From the NCBI GenBank assembly GCA_965226245.1, contig CBDDCL010000015.1:5890001-5954000 (forward strand): a stretch of 64,000 nt of DNA, given 5' to 3'. A model generated the notes under the pieces. That model searched no databases. It was not told the origin of the DNA and saw nothing but the letters and a program-made list of their open reading frames with translations. The stretch comes from CBDCYS01 sp965226245 (GTDB lineage Bacteria > Acidobacteriota > Terriglobia > Bryobacterales > UBA6623). Positions 34,993-44,111 of this stretch are shown here, in pieces (positions within the stretch are counted from its first letter, which is position 1; the number at the start of each line of letters is the position of its first letter). A program made the translations under genes and the position numbers.

Positions 34993-36141
34993 TCACCCCG
35001 CTGGTCTTCCTTCGACCGAAAACGCGCTCGGGTTCCAGCCGGCCACGCGCATTTCGTAGTGAAAGTCGTCTGACACTCTCGTGTAATAGGCAGTGACAAC
35101 CTGTCCGTCGGAAAGCTGCACGCTGCTCGGGTAGCCGCAATCAGGGCGCGGACAATCGGCAATGCGGATCGGCGGGCTCCAAGTCTCCCCCTGATCGTCG
35201 CTTAGTCGCACGTCCACGCCGAAGTTGTTCCAGCAGCGGTTGCCGTAGCTGAGCAAGATGCGTCCATCGGCCAGAAGCGCCAGGTTGCCCGTGACCTGCA
35301 TCGGCAGGCTGAGCGGCCGTTTCCGCTTCCAGGTGCGTGCGTCGTCATCGGAAGCGAACAGCTCCAAGTGCACGTCGCGCCTTTGGCCGAACTCTCGGGA
35401 GGCCGCAAGCCAGCGTCCTCCGCCGAGATGCAAGATGTCGGTTTCGTTGCCGTCGAGGTTCAACGGGGCGCGCCCGCCCCAGGTGCGTCCGTCGTCGCGG
35501 CTGCGGAGCAGGTAGCAATCTCGCGAGTGGTTCTTCGTCAGGTAAACCGTCGCGCAGAGGGATCCGTCTTCGGCAGCGCGGATATTTCCAAACGGGATGA
35601 ACTCGTTGCCGCTGCCGATGGATTCCGCGGGCGGCGCCGGGAAGTGCTTGCTGACGGACCAGGTTCGTCCTCCGTCCGAAGACCGGCAGACCCAAGGACG
35701 GAGCACCCTCCGGTGGGGTCCGCTCAACTGACCTTTCGGGCTGCGGTCGGCCCAACCGCTGCACAGGACGACGACATCACCGTTGTTGGCAATGCCCGCG
35801 GCACAATTCATCCGATTGGTCGTTGGCTCGTGCTCGGCCGGCCTTCCCCGAAAACGCCAGGTCTTGCCGTCATCTTCGCCGGCCCAGCAGTCTAAGTCTC
35901 CTTCCCAAAGGCCGTGGCACGGCTGGTTGAAAATCAGTGCCAGCAGCGTGCCGTTTTCCAGTCTCTGAAGGTTCGGCCAGGCACAGACTCCCTGGATCGC
36001 CGTGCGGTTAATGATCCTCGGCTCCTCGCCGAAATTACCCTCCTGAGCCCGTCCCTCGCTCGGCGCGGCAAATGGCGATATGGCTACCGCCGCGGCAGCC
36101 GGATGCAGACCCTTGAGGAGATCACGGCGTCTTAGTCTCAT
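34993..36141 (-). CDS. Exported sialidase/neuraminidase-like six-bladed propeller protein
   Basis: A 382-residue protein with a twin-arginine leader (MRLRRRDLLKGLHPAAAAVA). The body contains at least five Asp-box (BNR) motifs of the SxDxGxTW type: GEDDGKTW, SSDGGRTW, SRDDGRTW, SDDDARTW and SDDQGETW, spaced as in sialidase-fold propellers. The Arg triad and Tyr of true sialidases cannot be confirmed by eye, so the substrate is uncertain; acidobacterial and planctomycetal relatives are often called exo-alpha-sialidase. It is convergent with the amidohydrolase gene and bracketed by two direct copies of hairpin repeat R6. Confidence 0.87.
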   Translation of the reverse strand: MRLRRRDLLKGLHPAAAAVAISPFAAPSEGRAQEGNFGEEPRIINRTAIQGVCAWPNLQRLENGTLLALIFNQPCHGLWEGDLDCWAGEDDGKTWRFRGRPAEHEPTTNRMNCAAGIANNGDVVVLCSGWADRSPKGQLSGPHRRVLRPWVCRSSDGGRTWSVSKHFPAPPAESIGSGNEFIPFGNIRAAEDGSLCATVYLTKNHSRDCYLLRSRDDGRTWGGRAPLNLDGNETDILHLGGGRWLAASREFGQRRDVHLELFASDDDARTWKRKRPLSLPMQVTGNLALLADGRILLSYGNRCWNNFGVDVRLSDDQGETWSPPIRIADCPRPDCGYPSSVQLSDGQVVTAYYTRVSDDFHYEMRVAGWNPSAFSVEGRPAG

Positions 36142-36633
36142 AAGAATACTCTACGGGTGCGCGACATAAATATGGGAGAATCGGCGGCCCGGGCGCTCCC
36201 CTTCCTTATCAACATACAAGGGCCGGCCTAATCGGAAACCCAAGCCCGGTGAAGCGGGCTGAGCGTGGACTTCCGTCCACGCCTCGGCATCTATTGCTCG
36301 CATGGCGACAGGGACGTCCCGCCGCGAAGACAAGAAAGGCTGCTGAAGGCGCTCAGAGGCGCACCTACCTCGTCTTCACCTTGGGACCAACATCTGGAGA
36401 TCCGACGTGGGCCTTTGAGCCCTCCACTTCCTCTCCGGTACCCTCGCGGAGCGTGTTGTAGCCGTCGACGACCACGCCAACGACGGCCTTTTCCGCCTCA
36501 ACTTGTCTCTGCGGCTTTTCTTCTCCGCAGCCCAAGACTTGACAGCGATCAGCAATCTTGGCGATTTCGGGTGAGGGGCTTTGGGTCGCTCGCTCGTACC
36601 CTACATAGCGGAAAATCAGGAAGAGATTCACCC
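36142..36633. other. Repeat-rich spacer with a possible gene remnant
   Basis: Contains the hairpin aagcccggtgaagcgggct (36242-36260), R6 copy 2 (36262-36301) and a minus-strand open stretch (about 36365-36600) reading PEIAKIADRCQVLGCGEEK and VVGVVVDGYNTLREGTG, which looks protein-like but matches nothing I know and is cut off by the transposase remnant. No intact gene is present. Confidence 0.4.
36262..36301 (+). repeat. R6 hairpin repeat, copy 2
   Basis: agcgtggacttccgtccacg followed by cctcggcatctattgctcgc; differs from the copy at 34936 by only three or four bases. Both copies are in the same orientation. Confidence 0.75.
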
Positions 36634-36993
36634 CGAGAGTATCTGTGTCAACTCCGCTGGCGGGAGGGTTTTCGTTGTCCGAGCTGCGGGCATGACCAAG
36701 CTTGGGCGGTGCGGAGGGCGCTGCTGCAGTGCGCGAGCCGCGGGCATCAAGCTTCGGTGATAGCAGGCACAATATTGCAAGACACTCGCAAGCCCCTCCA
36801 GAGTTGGTTTCGAGCCACGTGGTGGCTCACCAGCCAGAAGAATGGGACGAGCGCACTGGGATTGCAGCGGGTGTTGGGCCTGGGCAGCTACAAGACCGCT
36901 TGGACTTGGTGGCACAAGCTCCGGCGCGCTATGGTGCGGCCCGGACGCGATCGACTCAGCGGGCGCGTGGAGGTTGACGAGACTTACTTAGGA
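36634..36993 (+). pseudogene. IS1595-family transposase remnant
   Basis: About 120 residues similar to the N-terminal half of the intact transposase at 19049-20008: REYLCQLRWREGFRCPSCG, VIAGTILQDTRKPLQSWF, GLQRVLGLGSYKTAWTWWHK and GRVEVDETYLG. It begins in mid zinc-ribbon region and stops just after the first catalytic Asp; the second zinc-ribbon knuckle has lost a Cys (LQCASRG against LLCADCG). The rest of the element is gone. It is an old, inactive copy. Confidence 0.85.
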
Positions 36994-37084
36994 GCCCGGT
37001 GGGGCAGCGGAGTTGCTAATGATCGATTTGCCCTAACGCCACTCGAACGACTGACTGTTAGTTGGGAGCGAGCAATTGCGCTTC

Positions 37085-37963
37085 CTAATCCCGCAGGCTG
37101 ATCCTATCCGCCTGGGGAAAGTCGTTCGGAACCTTCTGGGTGACCTTGCCCGTCACGACCCACTCCGCGCCACGCTGTAATGTTGTGATGAAGCCAACAC
37201 ACTGTTGCGAAACAACTGCGTGCCCGAGCGTGGTGTGGAAAACGCGCCCTTTGCCGTAGTGGATGACCAAGAGCATGGGCTCATGCTCCCCGGTGCCTTT
37301 CGTGGAAGGCTCGGAGTAGGCCGTAGCGAGCACGGTGAGGTTCTTGGCGGGACCTCGCAAGCGGTCGTACAACTCGTCCCGCGAATGCATCCATTTCGTC
37401 GGCAGACCCTTGGTGATCGGGTGTTCCGAGTTTCGAATCACGACCTGGAATTCGTGCCGCGTACCATGGCCGCCGCCCCGTCCCGGAGTCGTGTCGCGGA
37501 CGAACTTGCCGTCACGAAATCGCACATAGGGTCCCCATTTCTCGTTGCGGTCCCCCCAACCGCCCACGGCAATCATCTCGTTGTAGGACGGCCATTCGGG
37601 AAATGCATTGTTGGCCGCATGTACCGAGACCAACCCTCCTCCGCCGCGGACGAAGTTGTCGAACGCGGCCTGTGTCTCCGCGGACCAAGGCTCGCCATTG
37701 TAATTCGAAATGACGATGGCGTAATCGGAAAACTTGGGCTTGAAAAGGCTCATGTCGCCACCGGCCGGTGGTGTCGTTGCCACATCGACCGCGAACAGGC
37801 CGGTTTCTTCGAGATAACCCTTGATCATCTGAGTTGTTTCGGGCCATATCTTGTGATTGTTCTGTCCGTCGACGATGAGCGCCTTGTGCGGGGCCGCGGC
37901 TAGAGCGGACGCGGACGTCAACCAAAACGTAGTGGTAATGAGAAACCAGTGTCGTCTGATCAT
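37085..37963 (-). CDS. Exported ThuA-domain protein
   Basis: A 292-residue ThuA-like protein (class I glutamine amidotransferase-like fold). It has a signal peptide (FLITTTFWLTSASALA) and conserved blocks HKALIVDGQNNHKIWPETT, YAIVISNYNGEPWSAETQ, FVRGGGGLVSVHAANNAF, HEFQVVIRNSEHPITKGLP, MHSRDELYDRL and GKGRVFHTTLGHAVVS. The family is linked to trehalose or other sugar utilisation and is abundant in Planctomycetota and Acidobacteriota, where it is often fused or adjacent to cytochromes. I start at ATG 37963, directly before the signal peptide; the longer frame reads back into the glycosyltransferase gene. Confidence 0.88.
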   Translation of the reverse strand: MIRRHWFLITTTFWLTSASALAAAPHKALIVDGQNNHKIWPETTQMIKGYLEETGLFAVDVATTPPAGGDMSLFKPKFSDYAIVISNYNGEPWSAETQAAFDNFVRGGGGLVSVHAANNAFPEWPSYNEMIAVGGWGDRNEKWGPYVRFRDGKFVRDTTPGRGGGHGTRHEFQVVIRNSEHPITKGLPTKWMHSRDELYDRLRGPAKNLTVLATAYSEPSTKGTGEHEPMLLVIHYGKGRVFHTTLGHAVVSQQCVGFITTLQRGAEWVVTGKVTQKVPNDFPQADRISLRD

Positions 37964-38208
37964 TGCGGTAACGCTCTCCTCAATCCGCGCGAATACAACC
38001 TCGATTCTAGCAACCTTCTGCTTATCCGGTTGTTTCAGCAGACCACTTACTGGTAATGTACGGTGTTCGATTCGGATGAAATCCCATTGGGCGCTGATTG
38101 CCCTGCTGATGGTAACCCGCACTGGAAGCGGGGGCGTGTCAGCGCCCGCTCCCAAGACGGCTTCGGCTCTTTCTTTAGTAGCTGGGCAACATCCCTCAAT
38201 AGGGTGCG

Positions 38209-39339
38209 CTAACGCATTCCAGCGACACGATAAAGGGCTTGCATGTAGAGTTCGCCGACCCTCTCGATGCTCTGGTATTCGGCTGCGAACCGTGCGGCTC
38301 TCCCCCCGATGGCCGATCGCATCTCCGGTTCGCTGGCCAGGGCGCAAAGGTAGTGGGCCAGCAGTTCCACTTCGCTTTCGCCGGGATCGACCTTTAGGAC
38401 CGCGCCTTCCGGATAACCGGAGTATTCCTCACCGCCGGTCACTATCAAAGTCTTGCCGGCAGCGGTCAATTTGGCGGCGATGCCGGATGTCTCCCCCGCT
38501 GATGGATAGCGCAAATTGACGCAGATGTCGGTGATCGCGACGAGCCGCCAGAACTCGTCTTGGGGCACGAAAGGGAGCCGGATGGACGGCACGTTGTGCA
38601 GCAACGCGCTTACTGTCGCCTCATATTCTGGTGAAACGAAGTCGCCGGCCAGCAGCAGCCGGTAAGGCGTCGTCAGCAATTTCGCGGCATTGACGAGCGA
38701 GCGGAGCCTCTTCGAGGGACGCATGTAGCCGAATACGGCGATGACAACGGCGCCGGCCGGAACCCCCAGGCCGGCGCGGATCGCTGCTCGCTCCGGGTCG
38801 CTGGGCGGCTCAGGCGCGGCCGCGAAATGCGGGATCTCGAAGACAGGCGGATTGAAGCCTGCTTCACCGGCGGTTTCGCTGACCATTCGTTTCGCCTTGG
38901 GGTTGTGAACAATGACCGCCCGGCTGGATTCCAGGATGCGCCGGATCATCGGGTAATCGAAATAGCGGTGATCGGCCGCGGAAAGGACACGGTCTTGCCA
39001 CAGCTCTTCCGCGACATGGCGCAGCCACTCGCCGTAGTTGAAAACGAACTCTTCGATGTAGTCTTCGCGCGAAAGCCGCCCTAGCATGAAGTGATGCAGT
39101 ACCACATCGTGCAGGACGGCGATGCCGCGAACCCGCAGGGCCGCTTCGTAACCATCGCCGTGAAGTTGGTTGTTTCCGATCTGGTAGAGGCAGGCGTCAA
39201 ACGTCTCGAGTTCGAAGAGATTGGGTGACTCGATGGCCGTCACCCGGGCGTGCCTGGACAGCTCTTTTTGGAGCGTGGATGCGTATTCGGCTACGCCTGT
39301 TCGCGCGGGCGGAAGCGGGGAGACAAGTGCGATTTTCAC
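38209..39339 (-). CDS. Family 1 glycosyltransferase
   Basis: A 376-residue GT-B fold enzyme. The N-terminal domain opens IALVSPLPPARTGVAEYAS with the TGVAEY motif of GT4-type enzymes; the central FGYMRPSKRLRSLVNAAKLL marks the start of the nucleotide-binding domain, and RYPSAGETSGIAAKLTAAGK is the acidic (EX7E-like) donor-binding block. It transfers a sugar from a nucleotide donor to an unknown acceptor. The YggS gene's stop overlaps its ATG by four bases, so they are co-transcribed. Confidence 0.87.
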   Translation of the reverse strand: MKIALVSPLPPARTGVAEYASTLQKELSRHARVTAIESPNLFELETFDACLYQIGNNQLHGDGYEAALRVRGIAVLHDVVLHHFMLGRLSREDYIEEFVFNYGEWLRHVAEELWQDRVLSAADHRYFDYPMIRRILESSRAVIVHNPKAKRMVSETAGEAGFNPPVFEIPHFAAAPEPPSDPERAAIRAGLGVPAGAVVIAVFGYMRPSKRLRSLVNAAKLLTTPYRLLLAGDFVSPEYEATVSALLHNVPSIRLPFVPQDEFWRLVAITDICVNLRYPSAGETSGIAAKLTAAGKTLIVTGGEEYSGYPEGAVLKVDPGESEVELLAHYLCALASEPEMRSAIGGRAARFAAEYQSIERVGELYMQALYRVAGMR

Positions 39340-39998
39340 TGCGGGCGGATTCGCTTGCCGAAAATGGCGGTGCCGACTCGAACGAGCGTAGCCCCCTCTT
39401 GGATGGCCACTTCCAGATCGTGACTCATGCCCATGGAGAGCTCAGCCAGCGCGTGCTGCTCCCCAAGTTGCCGCAGTCTTCGGAAGTGCGGCCTAGCCTG
39501 TTCGGGGTCTTCTGACCAGGGAGGCATTCCCATCAGCCCGCGCAGCTTCAGGTTATCGCAGCTTTCGACGAACTCCTTGACGGCGGGAAGCTCGTCCTCG
39601 TTCAAGCCGGACTTTGTGGCCTCATCGCTGAGCTTCACTTCCAGAAACACGTCCAACGGCTTGCCGGCGTCGTTGAGCCGCCGTGCCAGCTTGATGCCGT
39701 GTACGGTTTGGATGACGTCAAACAACGCGGAAGCGGGTTTGGTCTTGTTGCTTTGGAGCTTGCCGATCATGTGAAAAACCGCCTCCGGGAGATCCGGGAG
39801 TTCGCGGCTTTTGGCCTCGAATTCCTGGACATAGCTTTCGCCGAAATGGCGCTGTCCGGCGTCGTAGGCGGCGAGGATGTCGGAGGCGGACTTGATCTTG
39901 GACACGGCTACCAAGGTGATTTCCTCGGGCGGGCGGCCGGCGAGGCGGGCGGCTTCGGCAAGGCGGCAATAAACTTCTTCGAGTCTTTCGCGAATCAA
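39336..39998 (-). CDS. yggS: YggS/PROSC family PLP-binding protein
   Basis: A 220-residue PLP homeostasis protein (alanine-racemase-like barrel without racemase activity). The PLP Lys lies in TLVAVSKIKSASDI. Other conserved blocks are HFGESYVQEFEAK, FHMIGKLQSNKT and the phosphate-binding end LSMGMSHDLEVAIQEGATLV. It controls intracellular PLP and amino-acid balance. Its length is normal. It is translationally coupled to the following glycosyltransferase; in many genomes yggS instead precedes proC or septum genes, so this neighbourhood is unusual. Confidence 0.93.
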   Translation of the reverse strand: MIRERLEEVYCRLAEAARLAGRPPEEITLVAVSKIKSASDILAAYDAGQRHFGESYVQEFEAKSRELPDLPEAVFHMIGKLQSNKTKPASALFDVIQTVHGIKLARRLNDAGKPLDVFLEVKLSDEATKSGLNEDELPAVKEFVESCDNLKLRGLMGMPPWSEDPEQARPHFRRLRQLGEQHALAELSMGMSHDLEVAIQEGATLVRVGTAIFGKRIRPQ

Positions 39999-40372
39999 GT
40001 ATTCATTCTAGTTTGGACGGCTGGAGTTTGGATCTTTCTCCAACATGGCAGACAACCTCAGACCGCCGGACCGGGCAACGCCGTCAACTGCTGCCGACAT
40101 CGCGTCGACAGGAATGTCGGCGCCCGCGCCCGTCCAACAAACTAGCGGGGAAGAAGACCGTCCGCTCGCAGCCGCTTTTGCGCTCCTTTTGAGGGCGGCT
40201 GTTGAGGTTCGATCAACGGGAGCAAGAGGTGCCGTTTCATCTGCTCTGGCTCGAAGAGCCCAGTGGCAATGTCCAGGGGCAGCCGCTTGCCAAGATTTCC
40301 GCCGAGAGTACGACACCGGTCGGATTCGGCCGCGGCTTTTCCGACAACAGCGGCTGCGCTTGCCGAGACCTA

Positions 40373-41602
40373 GTATAACGTTTCATCAAAACATAACCAT
40401 AGGACAATGTTTTTTGCTAGACTGGTTGCATGGCAGGAAAATCGAAGCGTCCCCCACTGGTTCTCACTCCCGAAGAGGTGCAACATCTGAAGCGGCTGCG
40501 TCGTTCCCGCAAGGCTCCGGCTCGGGAGGTGCAACGCGCCGAGATTCTGTGGCGCTATCATGGCGGCGAGACCATCGCCGAGATTATGCGGGCCGTGAAG
40601 ATGACCCGCAAGAGCGTTGCCAAATGGATCGAGCGAGCCCTCGCCATGGGGGTGGAAGCGGCCCTCAAGGACGCCTATCATCGTCCCTACGAGCCCCGCA
40701 TTAGCGAAGAGGCCAAGGCCTGGGTGGTGCACTTGGCCTGCTGCAAGCCCAAGGAACTGGGATACGCCGCCGAGTTGTGGACCCGCAGCGCGCTCGCGCG
40801 GCACGTCCGCCAGCATGCCGTGGAAGCGGGCTATCCGGCCCTGGCCCAAGCGGCTAAAGCGACGGTTCACCGGATTCTGGCCGCCCAGCCGCTGCATCCG
40901 GAAAAGGTGAAGTACTACCGGCAGCGCCGCGATCCGGATTTCGAGTCCAAGATGCGGCAGGTGCTGCTGGTCTACCGCGAGGTGGCCTTGCAAAGTGAAA
41001 GCTCTGGCGAGGGCGGCCCTTCGCCGGGCGTGATCACGGTTTCGGTGGACGAAAAGCCCGGCGTGCAAGCGATCGCCAACACCGCGCCGGACCTGCCGCC
41101 GGTCCCCGGGCGGCATCCCTGTACGGCTCGGGATCACGAATACAAACGTCTGGGAACCTGCTCGATTCTGGCGGCGCTAGACTTGCACGACGGCCGGGTG
41201 ACGGCGCGGGTCGAGCGGCGGCGCCGCAGCCGGGAATTCATCTTTTTGCTGAAGGATCTGGACCAAACCTACCCGGCCGAATGCACCATCCGATTGATCT
41301 TGGACAATCATTCCGCTCACATATCCAAGGAGACAAAGGCCTATTTGGCGACGCGTCCGAACCGCTTCAAATACGTACATACGCCCACCCACGGGTCTTG
41401 GCTCAACATTGTCGAGACCCTGTTTGGGAAGATGGCGCGCACCTTTCTCAAGGGCATTCGAGTGGAGTCCTGGGCGGAGCTTCGAGAACGAATCCTGCTG
41501 GGAATCGCGGAGATCAATGCCGCTCCAGTCGTTCACCGCTGGGGCAAGTTCGAGGCGCTCGAGGTCGCCTGAGATGGTGTATCTTTTAATGAAACGATAT
41601 AC
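40373..41602. mobile_element. IS630-family insertion sequence
   Basis: About 1230 bp. The ends are inverted repeats (gtataacgtttcatcaaaac on the left; the right end reads gtatatcgtttcattaaaag on the complement), and both flanks carry TA, the duplicated target of IS630/Tc1-like elements. It encodes one transposase. Confidence 0.85.
40430..41572 (+). CDS. IS630-family transposase
   Basis: A 380-residue single-frame transposase. The N-terminal part is a helix-turn-helix (GETIAEIMRAVKMTRKSVAKW), followed by the winged-helix_33-like block. The DDE core reads ITVSVDEKPGVQA (first Asp), LILDNHSAHISK (second Asp, the DNxxxH signature of the family) and HGSWLNIVETLFGKM (the final Glu within NxxExxF). 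All three residues are present with no stops, so it may be active. It starts with ATG 40430 some 57 bp inside the left inverted repeat. Confidence 0.93.
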   Translation: MAGKSKRPPLVLTPEEVQHLKRLRRSRKAPAREVQRAEILWRYHGGETIAEIMRAVKMTRKSVAKWIERALAMGVEAALKDAYHRPYEPRISEEAKAWVVHLACCKPKELGYAAELWTRSALARHVRQHAVEAGYPALAQAAKATVHRILAAQPLHPEKVKYYRQRRDPDFESKMRQVLLVYREVALQSESSGEGGPSPGVITVSVDEKPGVQAIANTAPDLPPVPGRHPCTARDHEYKRLGTCSILAALDLHDGRVTARVERRRRSREFIFLLKDLDQTYPAECTIRLILDNHSAHISKETKAYLATRPNRFKYVHTPTHGSWLNIVETLFGKMARTFLKGIRVESWAELRERILLGIAEINAAPVVHRWGKFEALEVA

Positions 41603-41864
41603 TAGTATGTGGCGGTTGCGCCGTATCATCGCGGCGGCCGATCGGTACTGCCGCCGCGTTGCATGCGGCCGCTTCGATTCCTAACTTCTTCATTCAGGAA
41701 GTGCCGTTTCCCGAAGACGACAAGGATGCTCTCATGCGGAGTGAGATTGCCGGCCCGGCCATGGAAGCGGTCAAGGACGGATTCCTCGAATTGCCGGCCG
41801 GTCATGGCCTCGGGGTCGCGCTCGATGCGGATGGGATCGAGAAATACCGGGTTGCGGTTTAAGC

Positions 41865-42139
41865 CCAATACTGGTTACTTAGCAGTCCGCGGACGTTTTT
41901 TGCTGCGTGGCGCGTGGTCTTGTTACGGGCATCGTTGAACACCCGGCGCACATCGCTCTCCGCGGAGACGAATGGGGCGGTTTGCTCCTGCGCCCCGTCC
42001 GGGGCTTACCCTTGACAGTCTTCGCACCCAGGGTTCCGCTTCGCTCCACCCGTGGGCTATGATCCTGCGCCGCTTCGCGGCTCAACGGCTCTGGGCTGGA
42101 AGGCTCTAAGCTCAAAGTCTCTAAGTCGACAGTATTGGG
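41865..42139 (-). repeat. R3 MITE-like element, copy 2
   Basis: 275 bp bounded by CCAATACTG at the left and CAGTATTGG at the right, which are perfect 9-bp terminal inverted repeats. It is the inverted equivalent of 17757-18068. It starts two bases after the stop codon of the mandelate-racemase remnant. No open frame is present, so mobilisation would need a transposase in trans. Confidence 0.75.
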
Positions 42140-42342
42140 TTTTAAGCCGGAGTTCGGGCAGCGGCCCGCGGGTGGAGAACCGGCCCTGTTCGTGCCGCCT
42201 CGCTTTCTTCCCTGGAACCCTGCTGCCGGCGAGTGCAGCTTGGCCGCTGTTGTGTGTTGAAATAGTATTCTGCTAGTAACCCCTGCTTGAGGCTAGAATC
42301 GTCCTTGCAGAGTAGATTCTTTTTTTTCGGTCTGTTGAAACG

Positions 42343-43563
42343 ATGAGTTCCCCCGAAGCAAGAGCGCCCCGCATCATCGTCGTCGATGACGATGCTCTGG
42401 TTTTGGGCTCGCTCAAGGGCCTTTTTACGCTCGAAACCAACTACGCAGTGGAGCTGTTCGACGATCCCAGGAAAGCTGTTGATCACCTTGCAAGGAACCC
42501 GGTTGACCTTGTGATCTCCGACTTCTTGATGCCCCAGATGAACGGGTTGCAGTTTCTGAGTGAAGCGCGCCGGCTGCAGCCCGAAGCGGCCCGAATCCTG
42601 CTGACCGGCTTCGCGGATAAGCAGAACGCGATTCGCGCCATCAACGAAGTCGGCCTCTACCACTATCTGGAAAAGCCCTGGGACAACGACCACCTCCTGC
42701 TCTTGATCCGAAACGCGCTTCAGGAAAAGAGCCTGCGCCGGCAACTGGCGGACAAGGTCAAGGACCTTGACCGGCTCGTGCGCGAACACACGGATTTGAC
42801 TGACAAGCACCGCGGCCTTGAGCGAGAAATGGAGATGGCGGCCAATGTGCAGCGAAGTCTGCTGCCGGAAAACTTTCCGGAAGTGGACGGTTTCGAGATC
42901 AGTACGTTCTACCGTCCCTCCGATGCCGTGGGAGGCGACTATTACGATGTTCACCAAAACGACGGCGGGGCGACCTGGCTGATTTCCGACGTGAGCGGCC
43001 ACGGTGTGCAGGCCGCCCTGACGAGCATGCTGCTGAAAGCGATCTTTCATCAATCGGCGGCGAATTTTCAGGATCCCAGGGAACTGCTTTCAAAGATGAA
43101 CTCGGAGCTGCACCAGTTCTTGCCCGGCGGGATGTACGCCGCGGCGACGGTTTTCCAGATCGAAGCAGGGAGGCCGGCGGTGCAGGTGGCTAACGCCGGT
43201 CTGCCGTACCCCATGCTGCTCTCCGCCAACTCCGAAAAAAAGGTGCGGGAAATTCCGCTGGCAGGGCTGCCGCTTGGCTTGTTCCCGGTCGGAACGCCCG
43301 ATCACTACGATGCCCGCGAACTCGAGCTGACCTCCGGCGAGGTGCTGCTGGTTTCCTCCGATGGGTTAGGTGAGATTCGCCGACAAGGGGAAGAGGGAAA
43401 GGACAACTTCTTCCAGGATGGGCCCTTGGTGGCGGCGCTAGGCGACTTGAGCGGCAGCGGGGGCCGGCAAGTCGTGGAAGGAGTCGTTGAAAAAGGCCTG
43501 GCTTACGGCGGTGACCACGGCGTGCTCGATGACGTAACAGTCGTAGCGGTCGAGCGTGTGTAG
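42343..43563 (+). CDS. Response regulator with PP2C-type (SpoIIE) serine phosphatase output
   Basis: A 406-residue RsbU/RssB-like regulator. Residues 10-130 are a receiver domain (acidic pair in IIVVDDDAL, phosphoacceptor Asp60 in LVISDFLMPQMNG, conserved Lys in YLEKPW). Residues 130-175 form a coiled coil, and the rest is a PP2C/SpoIIE phosphatase with metal-binding motifs DAVGGDYYD, WLISDVSGHGVQAAL and GGDHGVLDDVTVV. Phosphorylation would switch dephosphorylation of a partner, often an anti-anti-sigma factor. No kinase or anti-sigma gene is adjacent, so the partner is unknown. About 200 bp of non-coding sequence, with repeat R3 beyond it, precedes the gene. Confidence 0.92.
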   Translation: MSSPEARAPRIIVVDDDALVLGSLKGLFTLETNYAVELFDDPRKAVDHLARNPVDLVISDFLMPQMNGLQFLSEARRLQPEAARILLTGFADKQNAIRAINEVGLYHYLEKPWDNDHLLLLIRNALQEKSLRRQLADKVKDLDRLVREHTDLTDKHRGLEREMEMAANVQRSLLPENFPEVDGFEISTFYRPSDAVGGDYYDVHQNDGGATWLISDVSGHGVQAALTSMLLKAIFHQSAANFQDPRELLSKMNSELHQFLPGGMYAAATVFQIEAGRPAVQVANAGLPYPMLLSANSEKKVREIPLAGLPLGLFPVGTPDHYDARELELTSGEVLLVSSDGLGEIRRQGEEGKDNFFQDGPLVAALGDLSGSGGRQVVEGVVEKGLAYGGDHGVLDDVTVVAVERV

Positions 43564-43605
43564 CAAGACCCAAACGAATACACCTTGACCGGTGTGGGTA
43601 GGGGG

Positions 43606-43626
43606 CTGAAAAAATCGGGAACAGTC
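43606..43626 (+). repeat. R5 short repeat, copy 1
   Basis: tgaaaaaatcgggaacagtc, about 43 bp past the stop of the phosphatase gene. Nearly the same 20-mer is at 45445-45465. Similar gggacagtc motifs accompany REP-type elements in other genomes. Confidence 0.5.
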
Positions 43627-43637
43627 GAGCACAGGGG

Positions 43638-44111
43638 TTAGAAGTTGAGGCCAAAACGCACGCCCCACCAGTGAGCGGTGACGCCTCCCGGGGAGGCGAC
43701 GTGATCTCGAAACTCGACCTTGAGCCCCAAACTTTGCCATAGCCACAGATTTACGCCGGCGCCAAAGTTTCCAGAGTTGGCCGTGTTGCCGCGGAAGAAA
43801 AGCGAATACCCGCCAGTGATGTAGGGGTCGATTCGGCGCTTCGAGCCGAAATGATAGTAGGCATTTCCCGAGAGCAGGCCGACCGTTGCCCCGAGATCGC
43901 CGCTGGGGCTCAGTCCGCCGATCTCTCCGCCCAATCCGAAACCTCTTGCCAGCAGGAGTTCTCCACCGCCACCGAACTGCAACGTGGAGTCCGTCTGACC
44001 CGCCACGCTCACCCCGCCCGGAGCGGCAAAGAGGTAGCCGTGAGAGTTCTGAGCCGTTGCGGGCGTCAACCCAAGAACGAGAATTGCCAGACTCAGCCAG
44101 AGCAGTCTCAT
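43638..44111 (-). CDS. Small outer-membrane beta-barrel-like protein
   Basis: A 157-residue exported protein with a signal peptide (LLWLSLAILVLGLTPATAQ). The mature part alternates polar and hydrophobic residues in glycine-rich strands (LQFGGGGELLLARGFGLGGE, IDPYITGGYSLFFRG, FGAGVNLWLWQSLGLKVEF) and ends with the aromatic FGLNF typical of outer-membrane barrels, consistent with an eight-stranded OmpA/OmpX-like fold. No function can be assigned. It is convergent with the response-regulator gene. Confidence 0.75.
   Translation of the reverse strand: MRLLWLSLAILVLGLTPATAQNSHGYLFAAPGGVSVAGQTDSTLQFGGGGELLLARGFGLGGEIGGLSPSGDLGATVGLLSGNAYYHFGSKRRIDPYITGGYSLFFRGNTANSGNFGAGVNLWLWQSLGLKVEFRDHVASPGGVTAHWWGVRFGLNF

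Larger units (their letters stand above)
40203..41862 (+). pseudogene. Decayed mandelate-racemase/enolase-superfamily gene split by an IS630 element
   Basis: Right of the IS (41603-41862) the translation YVAVAPYH, then after a one-base frameshift GTAAALHAAASIPNFFIQEV and GFLELPAGHGLGVALDADG, is the C-terminal end of a mandelate racemase/muconate lactonizing-type dehydratase (barrel end plus capping domain) and terminates at a TAA (41860-41862). Left of the IS (about 40203-40370), FHLLWLEEPSGN and LAKISAESTTPVGFG resemble the metal-ligand strand of the same barrel, but this side is degenerate and less certain. The middle of the barrel and the N-terminal domain are missing. This is an inactive gene. 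Confidence 0.6.

Noticed and set aside
37964..38347. Long N-terminal extension of the ThuA protein
   Set aside because: It overlaps the glycosyltransferase gene and hides an obvious signal peptide that starts at 37963.
40045..40704. 219-codon plus-strand frame across the IS630 left end
   Set aside because: It crosses the inverted repeat and overlaps the transposase in another frame; the product has no recognisable features.
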